Source: an uncultured Eubacteriales bacterium (GTDB lineage: Bacteria; Bacillota; Clostridia; Oscillospirales; Acutalibacteraceae). From it: DNA of 14,075 nt. A model generated the notes under the pieces. The model was given only the letters and a program-made list of their open reading frames with translations, ran no database searches and was not told the origin of the DNA. A program made the position numbers and the translations under genes. Positions 6,535 to 13,480 of this stretch are shown piece after piece; position 1 is the stretch's first letter; every line of letters starts with the position of its first letter. The DNA is taken from positions 1 through 14,075 of the forward strand of contig ONUD01000057.1 of assembly GCA_900320925.1 (NCBI GenBank). Reading direction: 5' to 3'.

Positions 6535-6795
6535 ATGGTAAGCTGTAAAATATTGGTGACGGACCCTGCGGGACTGCATCTGAGAAGTGCAGGAGAATTT
6601 GTCGATGAGATGAACCGCTTTGCCAGCAGTGTCACGATTCTTTTTAAAGACCAGAAGATTGACGGGAAGAGCCTGCTGAACATCATGATGGGGTGTATCA
6701 AGTGCGGTGCGGAGATCGAAGTAGAATGCAGCGGCGAGGACGAAGCCGAAGCACTGGCCGCCGCCATTCGAATCATTGGCAATGAATTGACATAA
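6535..6795 (+). CDS. ptsH: HPr family phosphocarrier protein
   Basis: This 86-residue protein has normal HPr length. HPr passes phosphate from Enzyme I to sugar-specific EII proteins and, when phosphorylated on Ser46, acts with CcpA in catabolite repression in Firmicutes. With the start at 6535 the active histidine falls exactly at His15 (GLHLRSAGEF) and the regulatory serine at Ser46 (GKSLLNIMMG). The usual HARPA around the histidine reads HLRSA here: Leu16 replaces Ala and Ser18 replaces the conserved Pro. Four cysteines (4, 54, 57 and one near 66) are unusual for HPr. AGGA (6521-6524) lies 10 bases before the start. No ptsI or EII gene is adjacent. It is a stand-alone HPr and may be a regulatory (Crh-like in role) rather than a transport HPr, though His15 is kept. 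Confidence 0.88.
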   Translation: MVSCKILVTDPAGLHLRSAGEFVDEMNRFASSVTILFKDQKIDGKSLLNIMMGCIKCGAEIEVECSGEDEAEALAAAIRIIGNELT

Positions 6796-6809
6796 CGAAT
6801 GCATATTTT

Positions 6810-6836
6810 TTGACAGACAGGCATACAATGTATAAA
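6810..6836 (+). promoter_or_regulatory. Candidate promoter for the VPHTG surface protein gene
   Basis: TTGACA (6810-6815) is followed 15 bases later by TATAAA (6831-6836). The -35 box is perfect but the spacer is short. No terminator separates ptsH from this site, so read-through is also possible. Confidence 0.45.
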
Positions 6837-6884
6837 GACGCATAGAGTGGCATGGTTGTTTTTATACGGAGGTGTGCTGTAAGA

Positions 6885-7505
6885 ATGAAAAGAACACTGA
6901 CAGTTTGCTGTACGGCTATCCTGTTGGGGATTATCCTCACGTTTACAACGGTTCGTGCAGCAGAAAGTGATGTCATTTTTGAGGGCGATGCCAAAAGCTT
7001 TGTGAGCATTGCCGGAAGCAACGAATTGTTCTGCAATTTCACTGCCCTGTATCCCGGGTGCGATGTGTCACGTACCGTCAATGTCCATGACCCGGATTCC
7101 AGGACAGCAAGAGTGTATATTCGTGCCGAAGCGGTGTCGGAGGAATTTCAGCCGGTCATGGAAGAGCTTTCTTTTTCCGTGCTGGACGACAAGGGCAACA
7201 CCCTGTATACGGCAAGTGACCTGTCGGAAAAGATCCTGCTGGCCGAGCTGGAGGGCGGGCAGAACCGCAATCTGCGGCTGCGGCTGCACGTGAACCGCAA
7301 AACAGACGGACAGCTGCGTACCACCGAAGGAAAAATCCGCTGGATCTTCTCGGCAGAGGAATATGCTTCCACCGTCAATGCCGCAGCCGTTGACGTTCCT
7401 CATACAGGAGGCGATTACCACCAAGTGATTCTGGCACTTTCCGTCATTGTATCGCTTTCTTTCATTCTGTTTTGCCTTTTGCTGGTACGCCGCAGAACTA
7501 ACTGA
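6885..7505 (+). CDS. Small secreted protein with sortase-like VPHTG anchor
   Basis: This 206-residue protein has a Sec signal peptide (KR then a hydrophobic core, likely cut after VRA at about residue 25). A roughly 145-residue extracellular part follows, then VPHTG (171-175), a hydrophobic helix (about 181-201) and a positive RRRTN tail. That tripartite end is the layout of a sortase sorting signal, with VPHTG in place of LPXTG. If it is not sorted, the protein would be a single-pass membrane protein facing outside. The extracellular part looks beta-rich and contains no catalytic motif I recognise. GGAGG (6868-6872) lies 12 bases before ATG 6885. An earlier in-frame start at 6852 would precede that ribosome site and spoil the signal peptide. 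No sortase gene is in the window. The gene ends directly at a strong terminator. Confidence 0.75.
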   Translation: MKRTLTVCCTAILLGIILTFTTVRAAESDVIFEGDAKSFVSIAGSNELFCNFTALYPGCDVSRTVNVHDPDSRTARVYIRAEAVSEEFQPVMEELSFSVLDDKGNTLYTASDLSEKILLAELEGGQNRNLRLRLHVNRKTDGQLRTTEGKIRWIFSAEEYASTVNAAAVDVPHTGGDYHQVILALSVIVSLSFILFCLLLVRRRTN

Positions 7506-7506
7506 A

Positions 7507-7544
7507 AAAACCGATCCGATACCAAGCGGTATCGGGTCGGTTTT
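7507..7544. terminator. Strong bidirectional intrinsic terminator
   Basis: A 17-bp stem (7507-7523 with 7528-7544, one G-U pair) and an AAGC loop, flanked by A-runs and T-runs, lies 1 base after the VPHTG gene and 8 bases from the fabV stop. It ends both the plus-strand unit and the six-gene minus-strand operon. Confidence 0.95.
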
Positions 7545-7552
7545 GCTTTTGC

Positions 7553-8728
7553 TCACACGGCTGCAATGGCTCTGTCAATTGCAATATCTTTCTCATAGTC
7601 GATACCGTCTGCCCCAAAGCCGAACAGCTTGTAAAAATCGGCATGGTAGCCTGCCAAATCGGCATGGGTGTCAAGATTGCCGCTTGCAATCTCTGTCCAG
7701 AGGCGGTTGACTGCATTTTGGACACTGTCTGCCATTTCAAGGTCGTCCATGCGGATACGGCACGGTTCATCGGTGACGGCCTGTTCTTTGGTCAGCTTGG
7801 TATTGAAAAGACGGCACATCTGCTCAATACAGCCCTCATGCACGCCCTGTTCTTTCATGACCTTGTACAAGATGGAGATATACAGGGGAACAATCGGAAT
7901 AGCGGCACTGGACTGTGTAACGAGAGCCTTGTTGACGGAGATATAAGCCCTGATCCCGTCCGGAGCGGCGGTCATTTTCTGTGCCGTGGCAAACAGATGG
8001 TCTTTAGCCTTGCCGATGGAGCCGTCCGCATACATGGGGTGGGTAATGGCGGGGCCGATATAGGAGTATGCCACCGTTACGGCATCTTCTTCTATGGCAT
8101 CTGCGGCTTTCAGGGCTTCCACCCAGTCCTGCCAGTCCTCGCCACCCATGACCTTGACAGTAGCGTTGATTTCCTCTTCGGAAGCGGGGGCAACCGTAAT
8201 ATCACTGACGGTATTGTTTTTCAGGTCAATGGTTTTGTTGGTATAGGGTTCACCGACTGTTTTCAGCACGGAGCTGTAAACCGTTCCATCGGGCATGGTA
8301 CGTCTGGGAGCCGCAAGACTGTACACGACCAAATCGACCTTGCCTAAATCCTGCTTGATCAGCGTTATCACTTTGTCTTTGATATCCTTGGAATAAGCAT
8401 CCCCGTTGACGGTTTTGGCATACAGTCCGTCTGCATGAGCCAGTTCCTCAAAAGCCGCTGTATTGTACCAACCGGCACTGGCGGTTCTGCTGCCTGAAGC
8501 AGGCTTATCAAAAATGACACCGATGGTGGCAGCTCCAAAGGAATACGCTGCCGTGATACGGGAAGCCAGTCCGTAGCCCATGGAAGCACCGATGACGAGT
8601 ACCTTTTGAAAGCCTTTGGCATGGGGCTGTGCTTTCACGTAGTCAATTTGTGACTGCACCAGTGCCTTACAGCCATCAGGATGAGCCGTCGTACAAATAA
8701 ATCCTCTTACTTTTGGTTTCACAATCAT
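7553..8728 (-). CDS. fabV: FabV/Ter-type trans-2-enoyl-CoA (ACP) reductase
   Basis: This 391-residue NADH-dependent enoyl reductase belongs to the FabV/Ter family and reduces trans-2-enoyl-ACP or enoyl-CoA to the saturated form. The NADH loop is GASMGYG (47-53). The catalytic YX8K motif is Tyr233 to Lys242 within YADGSIGKAKDHL, and SYIGP and WYNTAAFEE are further family blocks. Length fits the family (about 390-400). It could serve the last step of fatty acid elongation in place of FabI/FabK, or act as Ter in butyryl-CoA formation; the sequence alone does not decide. AAAGGA lies 9 bases before ATG 8728. It is the last gene of the minus-strand operon, 15 bases after the lipoprotein gene and just before the terminator. 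Confidence 0.93.
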   Translation of the reverse strand: MIVKPKVRGFICTTAHPDGCKALVQSQIDYVKAQPHAKGFQKVLVIGASMGYGLASRITAAYSFGAATIGVIFDKPASGSRTASAGWYNTAAFEELAHADGLYAKTVNGDAYSKDIKDKVITLIKQDLGKVDLVVYSLAAPRRTMPDGTVYSSVLKTVGEPYTNKTIDLKNNTVSDITVAPASEEEINATVKVMGGEDWQDWVEALKAADAIEEDAVTVAYSYIGPAITHPMYADGSIGKAKDHLFATAQKMTAAPDGIRAYISVNKALVTQSSAAIPIVPLYISILYKVMKEQGVHEGCIEQMCRLFNTKLTKEQAVTDEPCRIRMDDLEMADSVQNAVNRLWTEIASGNLDTHADLAGYHADFYKLFGFGADGIDYEKDIAIDRAIAAV

Positions 8729-8743
8729 GTTGCATTGTCCTTT

Positions 8744-9472
8744 CTATGCCAGTTGTGTATATTCTCCAGCGGAAACAGCCTGAAAGACTGCACCGCTTCC
8801 GTCTGCACTGAGATACATTTTTTTCAAAAGCTGTGTGGAGTTGGTCAGCTCCATCTTGGGTGTGACCATGTAACAGGGAATCCCCTGTGCGGTTTCCGTT
8901 TCTTCCAGAAATTCAAACACATAATCCGACAGCGGACGTTCCAGCCCGAGATTTTTTTCGGCAAGAACCTTGACCGCATCTGTCGGAGAGATTTTGGCAT
9001 CAGGATACTGCTCTTTCCAAGAGAGATCCTCTGCGGCGGTGCCTGTAGGCACCTCTTCATACACACCGAGCCAGCTCTTTTTCAGGACAAGCCCGCCGTC
9101 GCTGCATGAAACCAGCAGATTGGTGCCGACAAATATCTTTTGGTCATTGCTCTCTACATAGGGATAGATTGAATAATATGCCTTGCCATAATACTGCACT
9201 GTGCCGAAATAGTATTTCTGAAAGTCTTTCATACTCTGCGGCAATCCTGTTTCTTTTGCACCGCAGGTATCAAGAATGGCACAGGCCTCTTCAAAAGGGA
9301 TGCTTTCACTCGGGACAGAAACGGTGTCCGTCTTGTTTTTGGAGATAACCGATGTTTCGGCTTGTGAAACAGACGTGTCCGAAACGGTGGAAAGCGGCGG
9401 CTCTCCCTCCTCACAGCCGCAGACAGCCGCCATTAACAATGCCGCCATCACGGCGACTCCTATTTTTTTCAT
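8744..9472 (-). CDS. Putative lipoprotein of unknown function
   Basis: This 242-residue protein starts with KK and a hydrophobic core ending VCGC, so Cys20 is the likely lipidated residue (Gly at -1; Cys at -2 is unusual). A Ser/Thr-rich linker (about 25-55) leads to a domain of about 185 residues with many Tyr and Trp (QKYYFGTVQYYGKAYYSIY). I do not recognise the family. The make-up fits a surface-exposed beta domain with no catalytic motif evident. A GTG at 9475 is in frame, but ATG 9472 has GAGG 8 bases upstream. It lies 10 bases after rlmA and 15 before fabV. Placement in a housekeeping operon suggests steady expression, not transfer. Confidence 0.75.
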   Translation of the reverse strand: MKKIGVAVMAALLMAAVCGCEEGEPPLSTVSDTSVSQAETSVISKNKTDTVSVPSESIPFEEACAILDTCGAKETGLPQSMKDFQKYYFGTVQYYGKAYYSIYPYVESNDQKIFVGTNLLVSCSDGGLVLKKSWLGVYEEVPTGTAAEDLSWKEQYPDAKISPTDAVKVLAEKNLGLERPLSDYVFEFLEETETAQGIPCYMVTPKMELTNSTQLLKKMYLSADGSGAVFQAVSAGEYTQLA

Positions 9473-9482
9473 CACTTCATCC

Positions 9483-10295
9483 TCATTTCTTTTTCATGAC
9501 TCTGACCCGATAATGCACCGTCACCGTAAGCTGACTGACGGCAGACAAGGCTTCCCTTCGTTCCTTTTTAATCCGCCAGAAATGCGGTGTCATCATCAGC
9601 AGGGTTTGCAGTTCGCTGTCAGAAAGTGTCAGCGGAAAGCGGTACTCCCTGCATTCCGCTTCTGTCAGTTCACTGCCACAATTTGGCAGGTGCTTGTGCT
9701 GTTCAAAGACTTCTTCATAGATAATGCTTTTCAGTTCCCGCAGATGGTCTTCGCCTGCCGTGACCTCTATCACACAGCCCCCCTGTCTCAGTATCCTTGC
9801 ATATTCCTGCGGCAAAAACAGAGAGAACATGGCCGTTACACAATCCACGGAACTGTCTTTCAGCGGCAGTCGGGAAGCGGTTGCCACCAGCCATGTCACC
9901 GTCCTGCTCCTTGCACAGGCCATTCTCACACCGTCCTTGGCAATGTCAATGCCGACACATTCCGCATGGCAGGCTTTTTCAAATGATACGGTATAATATC
10001 CCTCTCCACAGCCGATATCTGCCAAAACCGGTGTTTCTTTTTGACAGTACTGCTGTATGGCACGAATCACGCTTTCTTCAATCGGCAGATAATGTCCCTG
10101 ATTGAGAAATATCCGTCTTGCCGCCAGCATTTCCTTGGTATCCCCCGGGTGCAGGGACTTTTTGTTCTGCACAGGCAACAGATTGACATATCCCTGACGG
10201 GCGATGTCAAAGCTGTGGTTTCCCTCACAGTACCATGTTGGGTCATTCCGCTTCAAATCCCTGCCGCACAGCGGACAAATTAACTGTATGTTCAT
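9483..10295 (-). CDS. rlmA: RlmA-type 23S rRNA (guanine-N1)-methyltransferase
   Basis: This 270-residue SAM-dependent methyltransferase matches RlmA, which methylates N1 of a guanine in 23S rRNA hairpin 35 (G745 in E. coli, G748 in the Gram-positive RlmA-II/TlrB type). The N-terminal zinc finger has Cys7, Cys10, Cys23 and His27, as in RlmA. NHSFDIARQGYVNLLP follows and is characteristic. ADIGCGEGYY (92-101) is the SAM loop and FSLFLPQEYARILRQGG the later Rossmann strand. The frame continues upstream inside the sprT-like gene, but ATG 10295 directly precedes the zinc finger and has AGGGGG about 5 bases before it. It starts 8 bases after the SprT-like gene. The exact guanine is not decided by sequence reading. 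Confidence 0.88.
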   Translation of the reverse strand: MNIQLICPLCGRDLKRNDPTWYCEGNHSFDIARQGYVNLLPVQNKKSLHPGDTKEMLAARRIFLNQGHYLPIEESVIRAIQQYCQKETPVLADIGCGEGYYTVSFEKACHAECVGIDIAKDGVRMACARSRTVTWLVATASRLPLKDSSVDCVTAMFSLFLPQEYARILRQGGCVIEVTAGEDHLRELKSIIYEEVFEQHKHLPNCGSELTEAECREYRFPLTLSDSELQTLLMMTPHFWRIKKERREALSAVSQLTVTVHYRVRVMKKK

Positions 10296-10303
10296 AGTAC
10301 CCC

Positions 10304-10795
10304 CTATTTGATACGTCTGAGCCTTCCTCCGCAGCGGCACCGATAACGAGAGGGATTGGCAACCGCTGATGAATAGCGTTCCCGTTGAATCTGCTTGCCA
10401 CATTGCTCACACAAAAGAATATAGTGTACATTTTTGGCATCTGCCCGAGGTGCAATGCCCATTTCCTCACAGGAGTTGGTACGCTTGATATGATAGCCAA
10501 AGCGGCGGTTCAGGATTTCTGCATAGTGCAGGAACAAAGCCCCGTGATTGCCGCACCCCTGGCAGGTATGAATCAATTCATGGGCAATGGTCTGCTTGCA
10601 GGAATGTTCGGGAGCCTCCAGCAAACGGACAGAAAGTTCAATCGTGTAAGTGCCGTCTTTGAAGATACACTGTCCGAAACGCTTTTTGGCACGTCTGTTG
10701 ACAAGTACATGGGGCTGTATATGGTCTGATACGGGAATCCCTGCGGCAGTGGCTTCCTCCATCACCGCTTCCAGCAGACTGTCAAAATCATTCAT
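10304..10795 (-). CDS. SprT-like zinc metalloprotein
   Basis: This 163-residue protein has an SprT-like domain. HELIH (72-76) gives His72, Glu73 and His76 of the HExxH zinc site, and GNHGALF supplies a third candidate ligand, His84. A C-terminal zinc ribbon uses CEQC and CRC pairs (about 129-132 and 153-155), as in other SprT proteins. Eukaryotic Spartan relatives cleave DNA-crosslinked proteins, but the bacterial role is not established, so protease activity is inferred. The start ATG overlaps the stop of the preceding proX-like gene by 4 bases (ATGA), indicating translational coupling. Confidence 0.85.
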   Translation of the reverse strand: MNDFDSLLEAVMEEATAAGIPVSDHIQPHVLVNRRAKKRFGQCIFKDGTYTIELSVRLLEAPEHSCKQTIAHELIHTCQGCGNHGALFLHYAEILNRRFGYHIKRTNSCEEMGIAPRADAKNVHYILLCEQCGKQIQRERYSSAVANPSRYRCRCGGRLRRIK

Positions 10796-11289
10796 AATGT
10801 CACCATGATGGGGTCATGCCCCACTGCGAGCAGGAATTTTTCCGTCAGGTCACGGACAGTCATTTTCAGGCTGGCGGTATTGACGCAGGGGTGACAGCCG
10901 ACAAATTCCTTTTGCAGGACATCTTCATCAATCAACAACTGTACACGGTGGTCTTTGTCGTTCATCAACCCCAATACACTCACTGCCCCGGGCTGAAGCC
11001 CCAAAAATTCCTGCATCCATTCCGCCCCTGCAAAAGAAAGTCTGGCACTGTTGATTTGCCGGGAGAGATCCTTGGTACGGAACTCCTTATCGGCGGGCAT
11101 CATCAGCAGATAAAATGCCGTTTTCTGACGGTTGCAGAGGAAAAGGTTCTTGCACATCTCCACCCCGAGCTGTTCATCAATTTTGATGCAGTCCTCCATG
11201 GTGGCCGCAGGGGCGTGACTGACACGCTGATATGCCACGCCCAATTCATTGAGCAGTTCATAGACTGCCGATTCTGTTGGTTCTGTCAC
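10792..11289 (-). CDS. ProX/YbaK-like prolyl-tRNA editing domain protein
   Basis: This 165-residue stand-alone editing domain belongs to the INS/ProX family, which hydrolyses mischarged Ala-tRNA(Pro) in trans. Lys47 in CKNLFLCN corresponds to the catalytic lysine of ProX/PrdX, and GCHPCVNTASL (131-141) contains the conserved G-H-P loop. The frame extends further upstream, but GTG 11289 has AAAGGA 9 bases before it and begins just ahead of the first helix (SAVYELLNELGV). It is 25 bases downstream of the Crp-family gene and overlaps the SprT-like gene by 4 bases. Precise tRNA specificity (Ala on Pro or another pair) is not visible from sequence. Confidence 0.87.
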   Translation of the reverse strand: MTEPTESAVYELLNELGVAYQRVSHAPAATMEDCIKIDEQLGVEMCKNLFLCNRQKTAFYLLMMPADKEFRTKDLSRQINSARLSFAGAEWMQEFLGLQPGAVSVLGLMNDKDHRVQLLIDEDVLQKEFVGCHPCVNTASLKMTVRDLTEKFLLAVGHDPIMVTL

Positions 11290-11314
11290 TGATATCTGTC
11301 CTTTCTCTATTGTA

Positions 11315-11941
11315 TCACAAATTCTTTGATTCGCAAAGCATTTCCAAACGGTTTTTGTCCAATATTCGGATGGTTTTGTAGCCTGTTTTGACAATGCCGT
11401 CCCGTACCAGAACCGCCATAATCTTGCTGACCGTCACTCGGGAAACGCCGATGACCGCAGCAATTTCCTCATGGGTAGTACGCACGTCCGTTTCATTCGC
11501 CTGAAGCAAAAACCATGCAATCCTGCCTTTGGCATCCATGAACGTCATGCTGTCCAGTTGGGCGGACAATATCCGAATCGTACGTGCCTGGAGACGGAAC
11601 AGTTCCAATGCGATCTGCGGGTACTGCTGTATCATTTCGGTCAGCGTTTCCCTGTCAATTGCCACCAGCTCACTGCGGAGAACCGCACACGCAGAGGAAA
11701 TTCTCGGCTTCCCGTCAAAAAAGGCGGCTTCCCCCAGAATATCTCCCTTTTCAATGATGGACAGTGTTTTTTCCATGCCGCTTTCGGATGTGAGAAACAC
11801 CCGTACCCGTCCCTTTTTCAGATAATAAAAATAATCCGCCTTTTCGCCTTGGTCGTAGATGACGGAATCCTGTTCAAACACTCTTTTGATCCCGACACTC
11901 TCCAATACATCCGACAGGCTGTTCGGAATCCCGTTTTCCAT
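11315..11941 (-). CDS. Crp/Fnr-family transcriptional regulator
   Basis: This 208-residue protein has an N-terminal cyclic-nucleotide-type beta barrel (about 10-100), a dimer helix (about 103-133) and a C-terminal winged helix. The HTH is about 157-176 (HEEIAAVIGVSRVTVSKIM). The effector pocket keeps Gly70-Glu71 and Arg80 but has Ile81 where CRP has a phosphate-binding Ser. There is no N-terminal cysteine cluster, so it is neither Fnr nor an obvious cAMP binder. In the recognition helix Arg168 and Lys173 match CRP Arg180 and Arg185, but Val169 replaces Glu181, so its DNA site should differ from CRP and Fnr boxes. The start has GAGGTG about 8 bases upstream. It heads the six-gene operon and is divergent from the V-ATPase operon, so it may control either or both (inference). 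Confidence 0.88.
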   Translation of the reverse strand: MENGIPNSLSDVLESVGIKRVFEQDSVIYDQGEKADYFYYLKKGRVRVFLTSESGMEKTLSIIEKGDILGEAAFFDGKPRISSACAVLRSELVAIDRETLTEMIQQYPQIALELFRLQARTIRILSAQLDSMTFMDAKGRIAWFLLQANETDVRTTHEEIAAVIGVSRVTVSKIMAVLVRDGIVKTGYKTIRILDKNRLEMLCESKNL

Positions 11942-11965
11942 ACTGCATCACCTCTCCACAAGGGT

Positions 11966-11971
11966 ATCATA
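11966..11971 (-). promoter_or_regulatory. Possible -10 box for the Crp-headed operon
   Basis: TATGAT on the minus strand lies 24 bases before the start codon, but no good -35 box sits 16-18 bases upstream. Such a promoter would need an activator or differs from consensus. Confidence 0.3.
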
Positions 11972-12000
11972 TTTTTCTCCGTTTTGCAATATCCGCTGCT

Positions 12001-12043
12001 GGACACTTTTGATGAAAAAATCTACAAATTCATCGGCTTGTCC
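12001..12043. promoter_or_regulatory. Nested inverted repeat between divergent operons, candidate operator
   Basis: GGACA (12001-12005) pairs with TGTCC (12039-12043), and inside it GATGAA (12011-12016) pairs with TTCATC (12029-12034), with 5- and 4-base gaps and a 12-base centre. The dyad ends one base before the V-ATPase -35 box and lies upstream of the Crp-family gene. A dimeric regulator site is the simplest reading; the binder is unknown. Confidence 0.45.
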
Positions 12044-12044
12044 C

Positions 12045-12073
12045 TTGTCAAACGAAAAAAAGAGGTATATAAT
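12045..12073 (+). promoter_or_regulatory. Promoter for the V-type ATPase operon
   Basis: TTGTCA (12045-12050) and TATAAT (12068-12073) are 17 bases apart. An in-frame ATG at 12072 lies inside the -10 box and cannot be on the transcript, which fixes the first gene's start at GTG 12099 with a leader of about 20 bases. Confidence 0.85.
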
Positions 12074-12098
12074 GGATACGGAAAAAGGAGGTGGTTCT

Positions 12099-12413
12099 GT
12101 GGAGGACATGATTGCCAAAATTGTCGAAATGGATAAAAAAGCCCGTGAACTCAATGACAAGGCTCAAAAAACCAAGGTGGATTATGAACACCAGATTATC
12201 CTGAAAAAAGAGAAAATCAAAACGGATTATCTCGAAAGAGCCAAAAAACGAATCGCCATCAACCAGCAAACGGCTCAAAAACGTGCCGATGAAAAACTGA
12301 AGCGAATCCGTGAAAAAAACGATGCCATATCCGAGCGTTTGGAAGCTGCCTATGCTGAAAACGGGAATGCATGGGTGGAAAGGATTGTCCAAAATGTGCT
12401 GGAGATGCAGTGA
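12099..12413 (+). CDS. V-type ATP synthase coiled-coil stalk subunit (H/G/NtpF-like)
   Basis: This 104-residue protein is almost wholly charged and helical, with Lys/Glu/Arg-rich heptads from about residue 5 to 90 and a short C-terminal segment (WVERIVQNVLEMQ). This matches the small peripheral-stalk subunit that opens many bacterial and archaeal V/A-type ATPase operons and pairs with subunit E to tether V1 to Vo. Sequence alone would be too generic, but subunits C and I follow directly. GTG 12099 is chosen because AAAGGAGGTGG ends 4 bases before it and upstream in-frame codons fall within the promoter. Subunit C begins 11 bases after its stop. Confidence 0.82.
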   Translation: MEDMIAKIVEMDKKARELNDKAQKTKVDYEHQIILKKEKIKTDYLERAKKRIAINQQTAQKRADEKLKRIREKNDAISERLEAAYAENGNAWVERIVQNVLEMQ

Positions 12414-12424
12414 GGAGGGATTTC

Positions 12425-13459
12425 ATGTCATCGCAGTCATCCAACGCCATTCTGGCAAAAGCACGTGCCATGTATGGCAAAAGCCTCAAAGAGAGCGATT
12501 ATGACAATCTCATCGAATGCAAGAGCGTGGCAGAACTGGCCGCCTATCTCAAACAGCGAACCAACTATGCTGCGGTCATGAGCGGATTGAATGAAACAGA
12601 GATACACCGCGGTCAGTTGGAGCCTGTGCTGAGACAGAATATCTACTTTGATGTATTTGCCCTGTCAAGATATGCTTTGGAGGATACCCTGGTGTTTTCG
12701 GACTTCATCATCTCCAAGATGGAAATCGAACAGATCATCCGCTGTCTGATGATGGTGAACATCGGCAAGGCAGAAGAATATGTATACGCCATGCCGCTGT
12801 CTCTGGACAAGTTTGCCAATATCAGCCTCAAAGCACTGGCAAGTGTCCGTTCTTATGATGATATGCTTTCCGCCTTAAAGGGAAGCAGATACTATGCGGT
12901 ACTGTCGGCTTTCCGCCCCAAAGACGGTACGAAAATTGCTATCACAGAGCTGGAGATCGCTCTGCAAAATCAGACCTATGCCAAGGTGATGGAAACAATC
13001 GCCAAAGGCAAAAACAAGGGTGACAGAAAAGAACTGAAAGATATTTTTTCCGCTATGCTGGACTTTGAAAATATGTCCCGCATTATTCGCCTGAAAAAAT
13101 ATTACGGCTTTTCGGCAGAACAAATTAAGCCCCTGCTGAGTCCTTACGGCAAGCTGTCAACGAAAATGCTGGACGAATTCTGCTCGGCAGACACGGTAAG
13201 CGAGGTGTTCGAGCTGTCGAGAACGACCTATCTCGGCAGACTGATGTCCCGTTTACAGTACAATGACCAGACACAGATGACAGATGTGATGGTCTGCTCC
13301 TACTGCAAGCACCATCTGCGGCTGTCACCGAATCCGACGATCGTGATGATTTCTTATGTCTATCTCCGTGAGATAGAACTGAAAAACATTATCAACATCA
13401 TCGAAGCAACCCGCTATGGGATCTCTTCCGATGAAAAACGAAAGCTTCTCATTCGATAA
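12425..13459 (+). CDS. V-type ATP synthase subunit C (AC39/NtpC-like)
   Basis: This 344-residue helical protein is the central adaptor (AC39 or subunit d family) that couples the V1 central stalk to the membrane rotor ring. Length is typical. The C-terminal YLREIELKNIINIIEATRYGI is the family's most recognisable block, and the N-terminal NAILAKARAMYGKSL fits the family start. AGGAGG (12413-12418) is 6 bases before ATG 12425 and overlaps the stop of the stalk gene. The next gene starts 21 bases after the stop. Whether the enzyme makes or uses ATP, or pumps sodium or protons, depends on the rotor subunit K, outside the window. Confidence 0.92.
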   Translation: MSSQSSNAILAKARAMYGKSLKESDYDNLIECKSVAELAAYLKQRTNYAAVMSGLNETEIHRGQLEPVLRQNIYFDVFALSRYALEDTLVFSDFIISKMEIEQIIRCLMMVNIGKAEEYVYAMPLSLDKFANISLKALASVRSYDDMLSALKGSRYYAVLSAFRPKDGTKIAITELEIALQNQTYAKVMETIAKGKNKGDRKELKDIFSAMLDFENMSRIIRLKKYYGFSAEQIKPLLSPYGKLSTKMLDEFCSADTVSEVFELSRTTYLGRLMSRLQYNDQTQMTDVMVCSYCKHHLRLSPNPTIVMISYVYLREIELKNIINIIEATRYGISSDEKRKLLIR

Positions 13460-13480
13460 ATCAAAAAAGGAGGTGGTTTC

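Noticed and set aside
7643..8347. Plus-strand open frame (234 codons) opposite fabV
   Set aside because: It is a codon-bias shadow of fabV; the fabV reading has catalytic and NADH motifs and the shadow has no recognisable domain.
11471..12136. Plus-strand open frame across the Crp gene into the ATPase leader
   Set aside because: It runs through the divergent promoter and crosses the true ATPase start in another frame; no ribosome site.
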